From assembly GCA_036505635.1 (NCBI GenBank), contig DASXTC010000016.1, positions 1 through 64,000 of the forward strand: a DNA stretch of 64,000 bases, given 5' to 3'. The stretch comes from DASXTC01 sp036505635 (GTDB taxonomy: Bacteria > Acidobacteriota > Polarisedimenticolia > JACPZX01 > DASXTC01). A program made the position numbers and the translations under genes. This document shows, in pieces, positions 43,873-54,861 of this stretch; the stretch's first letter is position 1, and each line of letters starts with the position of its first letter. Below the pieces are notes generated by a model. It was given only the letters and a program-made list of their open reading frames with translations, searched no databases and was not told the origin of the DNA.

Positions 43873-44853
43873 TCAGAGGATCTCGACCTTCGCAGCGGTC
43901 CTCAGCGAGCTGACCAGGTTCTCGATGGCCTGTTGGGACTTCTGGTGCTTGAGGAACTCGCCGATCTTCTCCTTGGCCCGCTCGAAGGGCGCGGTTCCGG
44001 CCGGGTGTTTGCCGGTCACCTTGATGATGTGGTAGCCGAAGTCGGTCTCAACGACCTCGCTGATCTGCCCTGACTCCAGCTTGAAGGCGGCCGCCTCGAA
44101 GGCCGGTATGGTCTGGCCGCGATGGACCGTGCCCAGGACGCCGCCGCGCGGCGCCGAGCTGTCCTCCGAGACCTCCTTCGCGACCGCGCCGAAGTCCTCG
44201 CCTCCCTTCACCCGCTTGAGGGCGCCGTCAATCTTCACGCGCGCGGCCTGCTTCTTGTCGGCGGGGTCGCCCGGAGCCGCCTTGGCGAGGATGTGGCTCG
44301 CATCCACGTACTCGGGCTCCTGCATCTCGGGGAGGTGCTCGCTGTAGAACCTCCTCATCTCGTCGTCCGACACCACGGTCGTACCGACGATCGTCTGCTG
44401 GATCATCTTCTGGATCGTCATGTTGTGCCGGATGAGACTCTCGAGCTCCTTCTCAGTCATCTTCCGCTTCTCCAGCTCGGCCTTGAGCCCGTCCTCTCCC
44501 ATACCCTGGCGGGTCTGGGTCAGGGCCTGATCCACCTCCGTCTGGGGGACCTCGACCGGGATCGCCTGGGCCTTCTGAAAGAGGAGCTCGCTGCCGATCA
44601 TGCCGTCCAGCACCGACTTCTCGGCCTCCTTCTTCTTGTCCTCCGGAGCGTCCGCGCCCATGCCGCTGGACTCCATGAAGTTCTGCAGGGCGATCTCGAA
44701 GTCGACCTTGTAGATCGGCACGCCGTTGACGCGCGCCGTGACGGGCCCTCTATCGGAGCCCGGGGGGGTCTGGGCGGTCGGACCGGCGGAATTGCCGCAG
44801 GCGAACCCCGCGAAGGCGATGGCAAGGATGAGGGCGATCGGGAACCTTTTCAT
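43873..44853 (-). CDS. SurA/PpiC-type periplasmic foldase lipoprotein
   Basis: 326 residues with a lipoprotein signal (AGFAC, Cys about residue 19), a SurA N-terminal-like helical domain (about 35-170), and a parvulin-type rotamase domain (about 195-290; YVDASHILAKA, SSAPRGGVLGTVHRGQ, TDFGYHIIKVTGK). It should assist outer-membrane protein folding and proline isomerisation in the periplasm. The 3' end comes within four bases of the convergent small gene. ATG 44853 gives the best signal peptide; the longer frame upstream is not needed. Confidence 0.88.
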   Translation of the reverse strand: MKRFPIALILAIAFAGFACGNSAGPTAQTPPGSDRGPVTARVNGVPIYKVDFEIALQNFMESSGMGADAPEDKKKEAEKSVLDGMIGSELLFQKAQAIPVEVPQTEVDQALTQTRQGMGEDGLKAELEKRKMTEKELESLIRHNMTIQKMIQQTIVGTTVVSDDEMRRFYSEHLPEMQEPEYVDASHILAKAAPGDPADKKQAARVKIDGALKRVKGGEDFGAVAKEVSEDSSAPRGGVLGTVHRGQTIPAFEAAAFKLESGQISEVVETDFGYHIIKVTGKHPAGTAPFERAKEKIGEFLKHQKSQQAIENLVSSLRTAAKVEIL

Positions 44854-44910
44854 GAGGATGTCATCTCCGTGGCCGCCGTGCGGCGTGGCGTGTCTGTCCG
44901 AGCGCCGGTC

Positions 44911-44939
44911 ATGATAGTGGATGCGCCGGTGCGAGGCAA
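44911..44939 (-). promoter_or_regulatory. Sigma-70 promoter of the PpiC-type gene
   Basis: Minus strand TTGCCT (44934-44939), 17 bases, TATCAT (44911-44916). Predicted start near 44904, about 50 bases before ATG 44853. Confidence 0.55.
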
Positions 44940-44989
44940 ACCAGCGGGTGGTTTGCTTCACGTCTGGCGAAAGCGGGTCCCGAGGTCCA

Positions 44990-45553
44990 TCACGACGCCG
45001 GCGTCGACCTGACCATCCGCGCCAGCGCCTCCTGAATCACGCCGCATTGCCACTGGAGCGAAGCGAGGAGACCCATGTGGAAGAAGACCGTCGGCCGGTT
45101 CCCCATCCGCTCCGCCCATTCCTGGGCGAGCCAGTAGGCGCGATTGCAGTAATAGGTGCCGATGCCGGTGGCGGTCGAGACGCCCCGGGACTTCATCTCC
45201 TCCGCGATGCTCTCGGCGAACGGGGAGGTGCGCCACTGCGCGCCGGGAAGAGGAATGGGGCCGATCTGCGATTTCGGGTCCCGGGCGCGGAGCTCCAGCC
45301 GGAGCCCCGCCAGGAGAGCCTCACCCATGAGGAGGACCCCCGCCGGCCCCTGGGACAGACGCGCCTCGAGAAGGTCGCAGCCGCTGCCGCTCACCGGAAG
45401 GACCTCGAACGCGAGGTTCGCGCTTCCGTGATACTCGGTCCTGAGCTGCTCGAGCACCCCCTCGCTCCTGTTGCCTCGCAAGCCGGGGATGTGACCGCGG
45501 ATGGGGCCGAACGGTTCAAACGCCGTGACCAGGATCGGTGCGGAACCTGCCAT
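44990..45553 (-). CDS. pcp: Pyroglutamyl-peptidase I (peptidase family C15)
   Basis: 187 residues. It removes N-terminal pyroglutamate (5-oxoproline) from peptides. The family pattern is present: TAFEPFG near the N terminus, a Glu-containing block LELRARD corresponding to the ERVAIN region, the catalytic cysteine in GTYYCNRAYW, and the catalytic histidine in VFFHMG. The protein is slightly shorter than average, with diverged flanks, so activity is likely but not certain. It is the last gene of the gshA-CDF-cysteine-dioxygenase run, 20 bases after its neighbour. Confidence 0.82.
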   Translation of the reverse strand: MAGSAPILVTAFEPFGPIRGHIPGLRGNRSEGVLEQLRTEYHGSANLAFEVLPVSGSGCDLLEARLSQGPAGVLLMGEALLAGLRLELRARDPKSQIGPIPLPGAQWRTSPFAESIAEEMKSRGVSTATGIGTYYCNRAYWLAQEWAERMGNRPTVFFHMGLLASLQWQCGVIQEALARMVRSTPAS

Positions 45554-45573
45554 CAGAGCTCCCTAACCGTAGT

Positions 45574-46176
45574 CTAGAGCGCCGCCGTCGCGGAAGAATA
45601 GTCCAGCTCCCTCACCGACACGGCGTAGCGACCGTCGGCGCGTTCGGTGAAGATCCGGCAGGTCGCCATCGTGCCCCCGTATACGTGGATGGTGAAGGCC
45701 GGCCGTGGGGTGGCGTTGGTGATGCGGTGGTACTCGACGGGCGGGATCAACGCGCCGCACTGGCCCAGCCCCGCATGGATGACTTCGAGGGGCTCCACCC
45801 TCGCCGAGTCGCCGGTCAGGTCCTTCACGTCATAGCGCGTGACGTCAATGGTCCCCTCGATGACCCCCTCCACGCACCAGATCCCCGAGTGATCGTGGAT
45901 GGGCGTGTGCTGGCCCGGCCCCCAGGCCATCACCACCACCTCGTATCGCACGGCAGGATCCCGATAGAGCAGATGACGCGCGTAGTGTATCGAGGAGAGC
46001 CCCAGGACCTGCTCGGGCAGCTCGGGACACTGGGCGATCAACGCGGCGAGACGTTCCTTGACGGCAAGCGCCGTCTCCGAAGTCCGCCGTCCCCGCGCCA
46101 CGATCTCGTCCATGTCGCGCAGGAATGCCCGGATGGGCGCGTACCGCGCGGCGGGCTCCTTATAGGCCTCTGTCAT
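45574..46176 (-). CDS. Cysteine dioxygenase type I family protein
   Basis: 200 residues with a cupin fold of the cysteine dioxygenase family, which oxidises cysteine (or a related thiol) to its sulfinic acid with iron. The metal histidines are in GQHTPIHDHSGIWC and in FTIHVYG; the cysteine in WC corresponds to the residue that crosslinks to tyrosine in animal enzymes. Substrate may be cysteine or 3-mercaptopropionate. It lies 31 bases after the cation-efflux gene and before pcp, consistent with a thiol-related operon. Confidence 0.85.
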   Translation of the reverse strand: MTEAYKEPAARYAPIRAFLRDMDEIVARGRRTSETALAVKERLAALIAQCPELPEQVLGLSSIHYARHLLYRDPAVRYEVVVMAWGPGQHTPIHDHSGIWCVEGVIEGTIDVTRYDVKDLTGDSARVEPLEVIHAGLGQCGALIPPVEYHRITNATPRPAFTIHVYGGTMATCRIFTERADGRYAVSVRELDYSSATAAL

Positions 46177-46207
46177 CCCGGCTCTCCGATGTCGAATCGT
46201 ACCCCGG

Positions 46208-47104
46208 TCACGGCGAACGGGTCAAGATGTCCGGCCGATCCTCTTCTTCCGGCTCCGGATGGACGATGATGTCGGTGATGATCGGATGGGCCCGCTTGAG
46301 CCGCGCCTCGAGCCGGTCGCAGATGTCGTGCGCCTCGCGCAGCGTGAGGGTCGGGTCGAGCCGCACTGTCAGGTCGACGTAAACGGAGTCGGCCAGCCCC
46401 CGCGAGCGGATCTGCCGGCACCCCCTCACGTCGGGAAACTCCAGCGCGATCGTCTCGATGGCCTTGGCGTCGATCCGCGCCCGGTCCGCCAGGACCCCCA
46501 GGCTCCCCCTCAGCAGAGCGTATCCCGTGTAGATGATGACCCCGCCGATGACGACCGCGGCGACCGGGTCGAGCCAGCCGAGCCCCATCTTCACCGAGAA
46601 GATGGCGGCCAGTACCGACGCCGACACGTACACGTCGCTCGCCGTGTGACGCGAGTCGGCCACGAGAAACGGGCTGCCCAGCTCGCGTCCCCGGCGCCCC
46701 TCGTAGCGGCTCACGCTCAGGTTGATGACCATCGTCACCAGCATGATCGCCACCCCCGCCGGCGAGAAGACCGCCAATGTCCCGCCGCCTCTCAAACGCC
46801 CCCACGAGGAGGCCAGGATCTCGGCCGCCGCGATGAAGAGCATCACCGATATCAGGATGGTGGCGAGCACCTCGAACTTGCGGTGCCCGTAATGATGGTC
46901 CTCGTCCGGGGGCCGGTGCGCGGCACCCAGCGCCACCAGACCCACGATGTTGCTGATGCCGTCGAACATCGAGTGGTAGCCGTCGGCGATCATGCTGAGG
47001 GTATGGGTGAGGACCCCGCAGATGATCTTGGCGAAGGCGACGGCGAAGTTCAGCCCGAGAGTGACCCACAGGACTCGCCGGACCGAGGAGGCGCCCGGAG
47101 TCAT
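46208..47104 (-). CDS. Cation diffusion facilitator family transporter
   Basis: 298 residues with six membrane helices (about 12-210) and a cytoplasmic C-terminal domain. The metal-binding positions of the CDF family appear as MIADGYHSMFDGISN in helix 2 (His and Asp) and DSRHTASDVYVS in helix 5 (His and Asp). A histidine-rich loop (DEDHHYGHRKFE) follows helix 2. It probably exports Zn, Fe, Co or Mn from the cytoplasm. It lies 15 bases downstream of gshA and is co-transcribed. Confidence 0.92.
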   Translation of the reverse strand: MTPGASSVRRVLWVTLGLNFAVAFAKIICGVLTHTLSMIADGYHSMFDGISNIVGLVALGAAHRPPDEDHHYGHRKFEVLATILISVMLFIAAAEILASSWGRLRGGGTLAVFSPAGVAIMLVTMVINLSVSRYEGRRGRELGSPFLVADSRHTASDVYVSASVLAAIFSVKMGLGWLDPVAAVVIGGVIIYTGYALLRGSLGVLADRARIDAKAIETIALEFPDVRGCRQIRSRGLADSVYVDLTVRLDPTLTLREAHDICDRLEARLKRAHPIITDIIVHPEPEEEDRPDILTRSP

Positions 47105-47119
47105 CGTCGCGACGACATC

Positions 47120-48493
47120 TCAGGCCGCCCGCGGCGCGGGCGCCAGGGACGCCGCCAATCGGCGGGCGTCGCGTCCCCACTCGCCCCGCCAGAGATCGAG
47201 CAGCGTCTCCGCCGGCGAGCGCTTCTCCTCGAAGGCGATCCGCCGCAGCGGTTCGAGGTGAGGGATCTCGCCGCGCTCCAGCCCTCCTTCGGCGAGACGC
47301 ACCAGCTCCTGCGCCAGATCGAGCGCCTCGACCCCCGAAAGACGCGCGCGGAGCCCCCGGCGCACGACTGCGCGGTGGAAGGAGACCCGGTCGGCGAACG
47401 ACGCGCCGCGCACCAGCTCCCACGCGCGCGCGCGCGCCCGCCCGTCGTAGAGAAGCCCCTTCCAGAGCGCCGCCTGCGCCAGGATCAGATCGGGCGAACC
47501 GCTGTCGGAGCCCCGCACCTCCACGTACGCCTTGAGGCGCGCCTCTGGAAAGAGGGTCGTCAGATGCATCTCCCAGTCCGAGAGGAGCGGCGTGAGCCCC
47601 GCCGTGCCGCCGGCAAGGAACGACCTGAACGTGCGCCCCGTCATGTCGATCCACCGGCCCTCGCGCACAACGAAGAGCATCGGGACATCGAGCGCGTAGC
47701 CGGCGTAGTCGGCGTAGCGATCCCCCTCGCGGAAGGCGAACTCGAGGACCCCGCAGCGATCCGGATCCGTGTGCAGCCAGATGTGCGAGCGCAGGCTCGC
47801 GAAGCCGTTGGCCTGCCCTCTGGAGAGCGGAGAGTTGGCGCACATCGCGGTGACAATCGAGGAGATGGCCATCGCGACACGGAGCTTCTCCATCGCATCG
47901 GACTCGGTGGCGAAGTCGAGGTTGACCTGGCAGCCAGCGGTCCCCTTCATCATGCCGTGGGCCAGGTGCCCGCGCGTGGCGAGATATGGCGCCATGATCC
48001 GGTAGCGGCCCTTGGGGACCCAATCGATCTGCGTGAAGTCGGTGAACGGATGGTACCCGAGTCCGATGAACGCGAACCCCTGCGAGGCGGCCACCTCGTC
48101 CGACACCCGCAGAAACCGGTCCACCTCCTCGCGGGCCGATGCCAGGTCCCGGTGGACGCGCCCGGACAGCTCCACCTGGGCGCCCGGCTCCAGCGTCACG
48201 CGCGTGCCCTCCTTCTCCAGCGCTATGACGTGCCCCGCCTCGCGCTCGGCGCGCCATTCGTGCCGCTCCTCCATCGTCTCGAGGAATCGCTCGACGGAGG
48301 GGGACACGGACCGTTTGGCGTACGGGACCGCCAGACCCGTCTCACGCGAGACGGGGAGCCGTTCGTACTCGATCCCGATGCCGAAACTCTCCGCGGGCTT
48401 CTCGCCGGAACGGAAGGTAAGGAGAAGATCCTCCTCGCCGCGGATGGGCGTTTCAGAGGCGCGGTCGCCGCTGCCGCCAAAGAGTGTGCTCAT
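47120..48493 (-). CDS. gshA: Glutamate--cysteine ligase (plant-type GCS2 family)
   Basis: 457 residues of the glutamate-cysteine ligase family found in plants, cyanobacteria and many bacteria. It makes gamma-glutamylcysteine, the first step to glutathione. Signatures seen are FGIGIEYERLPV, FIGLGYHPF, MMKGTAGCQVNLDF, NGFASLRSHIWLHTDPDRCG and AYVEVRGSD. No gshB is in the window, so the end product (glutathione or gamma-glutamylcysteine) is not known. It heads the operon with the CDF transporter, cysteine dioxygenase and pcp. Confidence 0.9.
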   Translation of the reverse strand: MSTLFGGSGDRASETPIRGEEDLLLTFRSGEKPAESFGIGIEYERLPVSRETGLAVPYAKRSVSPSVERFLETMEERHEWRAEREAGHVIALEKEGTRVTLEPGAQVELSGRVHRDLASAREEVDRFLRVSDEVAASQGFAFIGLGYHPFTDFTQIDWVPKGRYRIMAPYLATRGHLAHGMMKGTAGCQVNLDFATESDAMEKLRVAMAISSIVTAMCANSPLSRGQANGFASLRSHIWLHTDPDRCGVLEFAFREGDRYADYAGYALDVPMLFVVREGRWIDMTGRTFRSFLAGGTAGLTPLLSDWEMHLTTLFPEARLKAYVEVRGSDSGSPDLILAQAALWKGLLYDGRARARAWELVRGASFADRVSFHRAVVRRGLRARLSGVEALDLAQELVRLAEGGLERGEIPHLEPLRRIAFEEKRSPAETLLDLWRGEWGRDARRLAASLAPAPRAA

Positions 48494-48507
48494 GAGTACG
48501 AGGCGGC

Positions 48508-48536
48508 ATTATTCCGGCAGGGTGGGGGTGTGTCAA
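48508..48536 (-). promoter_or_regulatory. Strong sigma-70 promoter of the gshA operon
   Basis: Minus strand TTGACA (48531-48536), 17 bases, AATAAT (48508-48513). Predicted start near 48501 and ATG at 48493, so the leader is only about eight bases. Confidence 0.65.
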
Positions 48537-48580
48537 CCGGAGCGGTACCGGCCGCCGCCGTTACGCCGTCGGGCGCGTTC

Positions 48581-50083
48581 TCAAGCCACCGCGACGTCGT
48601 CGGTGGTGTCGCGCTCGGCGTAGTCGGCGCCGTCGAAGGAGAGGATCTTGCGCTTCTCCTCCACGACGGTCATGAGGTGAACGGGCCGCGTCCAGATCTT
48701 GTGGATGTTCCTGAGGGTCTCGCGCGCCCAGTCCACCTTGAGGTCCAGCCCCTCGTGACGGTGCTCCAGGAAGAGCTCGCCGCGGTTGTCGTGGTTCGCG
48801 TCGGTGACGAAGATGAAGGGCTGGCCGTGATTGGTCAGCCCGAACAGAAGCTGGTCCTTGATCTTCTTGAACTCGCGCGCGGTGATGTTGTAGGTCCCCG
48901 TCTTCTTGTTGTACCCGAACGTGAAGAGCCTCTGATCGGCGCAGAACTCGGGCGTGAGGAATGCGTCCAGGAAGGTCACGTCGTTGTGGATGCGACGCAC
49001 CTCGAATATCTTCTCGCGCCCCAGCCCCAGATGCAGGTCCCAGTCGCGCTTCTCGCGGTGGTCGTCGCACTCGTCGTATTCCTTGCCGAAGCGGCCGCGG
49101 TTCCATCGGTCCTCGATGTCCTTGTAGAGCTCGAGTCCGAGCTTGTAGGGGTTCAGCCGTCCCGGATGGCTCGCCACGGTGCCCGAGTGGTGGTCGGCGT
49201 AGTCGATGACCTCGGCGTCGGTGAGCGCCTTCTCCGTCATGATCTTCGAATGCCAGTAGCTGGCCCACCCCTCGTTCATGATCTTGGTCTGCCCCTGCGG
49301 GGCGAAGTAGTAAGCCTCGTCGCGGATGATCGCCAGGACCTCGCGCTGCCAGTTCTCGATCGGCGCGTGGTCGATGAGGAACTTCATCACGTCACGCACC
49401 GGCTCTTCCGGGATGCGGCGGGCCTTGAGGCGGTCGTCCTCCAGCCTCTGGCGCTGGGCCTCGAGGAACTGGGGCGGGTTGATGAAGTTCATCATGTAGT
49501 CCTTGCTGCGCAGCCGGTGAACGACCTGCTTGTCCTCCTCCTCCCCCTCGGGCTTGTCCTCGCGCGGACGCTGACGGGCGAAGAACTGGGAGTGCGGGTC
49601 GATCAGCGACTCGATGCTCAGGCACTGATCGACGAAATCCTCCACCACCTCCACGCCGTTCTTCTCCATGTACCGGCGGACGCGCGTGGCGTGGTTCGCC
49701 ATCTCGTCGAGCATCTTCCTGTTGGTCCGGGAGAACCAGACGTTGTTCTTGAAGAAATCGCTGTGACCATAGACGTGCGCCATCACGATCTTCTGGTCCA
49801 CGAGGGCGTTGCTCTCGAGAAGGTAGGCCGTGCAGGGGTCGTTGTTGATGACCATCTCGTAGATCCTGTGCAGGCCGTAGGTGTACGACTTCTTGAGGTG
49901 CTCGTACTCCATCCCGAAGCGCCAGTGCGGGTAACGCGTCGGGAAGCCCCCATAGGCGGCGATCTCGTTCATCTGATCGTGGCCGATGACCTCGAAGTAG
50001 ACCTCGAAGAAGTCCAGCCCGTACTCCCGGGCGTACCCCCGGATCTCGCGGCGCAGCGTCTCCAGGTCGGGCGTCAGCGGCAT
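48581..50083 (-). CDS. SpoVR-family protein (YcgB homologue)
   Basis: 500 residues, matching the SpoVR family of conserved proteins of unknown biochemical function. Seen are YGLDFFEVYFEVIGHDQMNEIAAYGG, YEMVINNDPCTAYLLESN, MAHVYGHSDFFKNN, MNEGWASYWHS and a conserved His-rich core. It overlaps the start of the YeaH-type gene by one base (TGATG), and both belong to the PrkA-YeaH-SpoVR set that occurs as one operon in many bacteria and affects stress and sporulation or stationary-phase survival. ATG 50083 is preferred; the longer frame upstream is shadow. Confidence 0.9.
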   Translation of the reverse strand: MPLTPDLETLRREIRGYAREYGLDFFEVYFEVIGHDQMNEIAAYGGFPTRYPHWRFGMEYEHLKKSYTYGLHRIYEMVINNDPCTAYLLESNALVDQKIVMAHVYGHSDFFKNNVWFSRTNRKMLDEMANHATRVRRYMEKNGVEVVEDFVDQCLSIESLIDPHSQFFARQRPREDKPEGEEEDKQVVHRLRSKDYMMNFINPPQFLEAQRQRLEDDRLKARRIPEEPVRDVMKFLIDHAPIENWQREVLAIIRDEAYYFAPQGQTKIMNEGWASYWHSKIMTEKALTDAEVIDYADHHSGTVASHPGRLNPYKLGLELYKDIEDRWNRGRFGKEYDECDDHREKRDWDLHLGLGREKIFEVRRIHNDVTFLDAFLTPEFCADQRLFTFGYNKKTGTYNITAREFKKIKDQLLFGLTNHGQPFIFVTDANHDNRGELFLEHRHEGLDLKVDWARETLRNIHKIWTRPVHLMTVVEEKRKILSFDGADYAERDTTDDVAVA

Positions 50084-51183
50084 CAGCGTCCCTTCCCCAG
50101 GAATTCCTTGATCGAGGCGTAGATCGCCTCCTTGCTCTCGATCTGCGAGACCACGACCTTCTCCACCGCCGAGAAGTTCTCCTTCAGGTCGGCGAGAAAC
50201 TGCCCCGTCCCGTAGGGGCTCTCGACCTGGCCGTAACAGAACATGTTGCTGCGTGGGACGAGCAGCTCGCGCAGGATGGTGAAGCACTCCTCGGTGTCAC
50301 CCTGGGACCAGTTGTCGCCGTCGGAGAAGTGGAAGAGGTATATGTTCCACTCGTCGGGGGGGAAGTACTTCGCGATCATCCGGTCGCACAGCTTGTAGGC
50401 CGACGAGATCACGGTGCCGCCGCTTTCGCGCGTGTGGTAGAAGGTCTCCTGGTCGACCTCGCGCGCCTCGGCGTCGTGCACGATGTAGCGGACCTGGATC
50501 CCCTGGTACTGGCTGCGCAACCAGGTGTCGATCCAGAACGACTCGATCCGCACGATCTCCTTCTGCTCCTCTCCCATCGAGCCGGAGACGTCCATCATGT
50601 AGATGATGGCGGCGTTGCACTCCGGCATCCGCGAGACTCTCCAGGAGCGGTACCGCTTGTCCTTGCGGATCGGGATGATGGCAGGGTTCAGAGGGCTGTA
50701 GGTGCCCGAGGCGATCTGGCGCTTGAGGGCCTCCTTGTAGGTCCTCTTGAAGTGGCGCAGGCTTTCGGGGCCAGCCATGGCGATGCCGGTGTACCGGTCC
50801 TTCTCGGTGACGATGTTCTTGCGCCCCTTGTTCTGGATGGAGGGAAGCTGCAGCTCCTCGCCGAGGATCCGTGCGAGCTCCTCGAGCGGGACATCGACCT
50901 CCATCACGTGCTGGCCGGGGGCGTCGCCGGCCTCGCCGGTCCCCTCGTTCTCGCCCACGCCGATCACGGAGCCGATATCGCCCTCACCCTGGCCCACGCC
51001 CCCCTTCTGGCGGGGTTCGAAGACGAAGCGGGGCAGGTCGATCTGGGGGAGGGGGATGCTGATCAGGTCCTTGCCCTTGCGGCCGATCAGCTCGCCGCGG
51101 GTGATGTACTTCCTGAGGTTGCCCTTGATCCGGCCGCGGACGATCTGCTTGAAGCGATTGTGATCCTGCTCGATGCGGGCCAT
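50083..51183 (-). CDS. YeaH/DUF444-family protein
   Basis: 366 residues. The DUF444 family contains a von Willebrand factor A-like domain; the metal-site pattern is MMDVSGSMGEEQKE near residue 200. Other typical parts are a basic N terminus (RIEQDHNRFKQIVRGRIK) and SPLNPAIIPIRKDKRY before the VWA-like domain. It has no signal peptide. In enterobacteria YeaH works with the PrkA homologue YeaG. Start chosen at ATG 51183 (MARIEQD). It lies between prkA (41 bases upstream) and spoVR (one-base overlap). Confidence 0.9.
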   Translation of the reverse strand: MARIEQDHNRFKQIVRGRIKGNLRKYITRGELIGRKGKDLISIPLPQIDLPRFVFEPRQKGGVGQGEGDIGSVIGVGENEGTGEAGDAPGQHVMEVDVPLEELARILGEELQLPSIQNKGRKNIVTEKDRYTGIAMAGPESLRHFKRTYKEALKRQIASGTYSPLNPAIIPIRKDKRYRSWRVSRMPECNAAIIYMMDVSGSMGEEQKEIVRIESFWIDTWLRSQYQGIQVRYIVHDAEAREVDQETFYHTRESGGTVISSAYKLCDRMIAKYFPPDEWNIYLFHFSDGDNWSQGDTEECFTILRELLVPRSNMFCYGQVESPYGTGQFLADLKENFSAVEKVVVSQIESKEAIYASIKEFLGKGR

Positions 51184-51224
51184 GATCGTTACCGCGTCGC
51201 CCTGTATCGGGCCGGGAATCACCC

Positions 51225-53291
<2,067 letters not shown>

Positions 53292-53376
53292 TCTCCAACC
53301 TCCTGCGCGCTGTGCTGCGCCGGGAAGTCCCTGACAACTCTGATCTTCAGGGCCTGGGGCGCCTCAACCGATTCTG

Positions 53377-53405
53377 AATATAGGCCGAGGTCCGAGGGTT
53401 GTCAA
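53377..53405 (-). promoter_or_regulatory. Near-consensus sigma-70 promoter of prkA
   Basis: Minus strand TTGACA (53400-53405), 17 bases, TATATT (53377-53382). Predicted start near 53370, leader about 79 bases. Confidence 0.75.
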
Positions 53406-53461
53406 AGTTACGATCTTCCGGCCCGTCCGGAGAATCGCGGCGTGGTGCCGGGGGTCCTGCT

Positions 53462-54088
53462 TCAGAATCGGCGGCGCGCTTCCTTGCGCAGGAACCACGC
53501 GGTGAGAGCCGCCACGGGGAGCGCCAGGAGCAGGGCGATCAGCAGGGAGGTGGCCACCAGGTTGACCACGAGGATCAGATCGAGGCCTGCGCCGGCCGGC
53601 AGCTCGGTGCGGAAGCCGCCGCCGAGGGCCTTGAGGGCCACGAGGATCGTTCCCCCCGCGAAGTCGGTCGATCGACCGGCCGGATCGTTACCGCTCAGCA
53701 GCGCCGCGAGATAGTCACGCGAACGCCCGATGGCCCCGCGCCCGCCCGCGCCGGGGTAGGCCAGGAAGGCCATGGCGGCCCCCAGCAACACCACCAGTCC
53801 GCTCCACCGGGCGGCGAGGGCGCCGGGCTTCGCCGCGCCTCCGGGCCGCGAGCTCATCGAGGCCCGCATCCGCCGCAACCTCTCCATAACCGAGGAGGCC
53901 ACGTCCATGGGAGGCGCCTCGCTCGCCAGCGCGGCGCAGGCGCCCAGGACTCCCGAGAGGCGGCCGGCCCGCGATCGGCAGGAGTCGCAGCCGTCCAGGT
54001 GACGGCGGGTCTCCATCGTCTCGAGCGGCCCGGTCTCCTTCTCCAGGAAGAGGGAGAGGATCGGGCGGACGTCGGCGCAGGTCATCAT
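53462..54088 (-). CDS. Zinc-binding anti-sigma factor-like membrane protein
   Basis: 208 residues. The N-terminal part has the zinc anti-sigma pattern: Cys near residue 4 (MMTCADV) and HLDGCDSC at about residue 30. Two membrane segments follow (about 97-112 and 170-195). It probably binds and inhibits the ECF sigma factor encoded immediately upstream, with which it overlaps by four bases (ATGA). A periplasmic signal would be needed to release it; no protease gene is nearby. Confidence 0.85.
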   Translation of the reverse strand: MMTCADVRPILSLFLEKETGPLETMETRRHLDGCDSCRSRAGRLSGVLGACAALASEAPPMDVASSVMERLRRMRASMSSRPGGAAKPGALAARWSGLVVLLGAAMAFLAYPGAGGRGAIGRSRDYLAALLSGNDPAGRSTDFAGGTILVALKALGGGFRTELPAGAGLDLILVVNLVATSLLIALLLALPVAALTAWFLRKEARRRF

Positions 54089-54702
54089 TGAGGCAGGGCC
54101 TTTCTGAGCATCTCGCGGGCCCGGAAGATCCGGTTCTTCACGGTCCCGATCGGCAGCCCGGTGATCTTCGCGATCTCGTCATATCGTCGCTCCCCCTGGT
54201 GTCGCAGCAGGAGGATCTGGCGGTAATCGCCCGGCAGCCCGGCCAAGGCCGCCTCGAGGTGGCTCCGGGTCTCACGCGCCTCGAGGAACTGATCCGGGGT
54301 CGGCCCGGTCCCCGGCACTTCCCGCATGGACCCGGAGTCGTCGGAGATCGGCGCATCGAGCGAAACGGTCGCCCCGGGCCGGCGCTTGCGTATCTGGTCG
54401 ATGGCGGCGTTGGAGGCGATGCGGTACATCCAGGTCGTGAATCGGAAGCGGGGATCGAAACGCTCCATGGAACAGAAGATCTTCAGGAAGACCTCCTGGG
54501 TCAGGTCGAGAGCGTCCTCGGGATCGTGGAGCATCCTGAGGATGAAGTTGTAGACGGCCCCCTGGTGGCGCCGCACCAGCACCTCGAAATCGGCGCCGCG
54601 CCCGGCGAGGACCTCGGCGAGGAGCTGCTCGTCGGAGAGCGAAACGCACGGATCTCCGGCGTGACGCCACGCCGCTTTCTCCTGCCTCACCCCTCTGGCC
54701 AT
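54085..54702 (-). CDS. ECF-type RNA polymerase sigma factor
   Basis: 205 residues of the sigma-70 ECF family. Region 2 is visible as FEVLVRRHQGAVYNFILRML, DALDLTQEVFLKIF and FRFTTWMYRIASNAAIDQIRK, and region 4 as GDYRQILLLRHQGERRYDEIA and TVKNRIFRAREML. ATG 54702 is chosen because GGGGAGG is eight bases upstream; an upstream ATG (54759) would place a candidate promoter inside the gene. It is co-translated with the anti-sigma gene by a four-base overlap. Target promoters are unknown. Confidence 0.9.
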   Translation of the reverse strand: MARGVRQEKAAWRHAGDPCVSLSDEQLLAEVLAGRGADFEVLVRRHQGAVYNFILRMLHDPEDALDLTQEVFLKIFCSMERFDPRFRFTTWMYRIASNAAIDQIRKRRPGATVSLDAPISDDSGSMREVPGTGPTPDQFLEARETRSHLEAALAGLPGDYRQILLLRHQGERRYDEIAKITGLPIGTVKNRIFRAREMLRKALPQ

Positions 54703-54744
54703 CGTCCTCCCCGGGCGATGAACCGCTTCGCCGCCTACCGGGAG

Positions 54745-54774
54745 TTGGACACGAATCACCCTGTAAACGTTTCC
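54745..54774 (-). promoter_or_regulatory. Candidate sigma-E-like autoregulatory promoter
   Basis: Minus strand GGAAACG (54768-54774), 17 bases, GTCCAA (54745-54750), resembling GGAACTT-N16-GTCTAA of extracytoplasmic sigma factors. It would transcribe the sigma/anti-sigma pair, making it autoregulated. Confidence 0.4.
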
Positions 54775-54861
54775 CGGGGCAGGAGGGTTTCAGCCCCGCG
54801 CGTTTATCCCGGGCGGCACTCGATCCGGCGGTCCGGCCAGCTACATTCCCGCGCAAAACCT

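Noticed and set aside
46259..50122. A 3.9-kb open frame on the plus strand opposite gshA, CDF and spoVR
   Set aside because: GC-rich DNA gives long open antisense frames. The minus-strand proteins match known families over their whole length, and the plus translation is low-complexity Arg/Val/Asp/Leu-rich.
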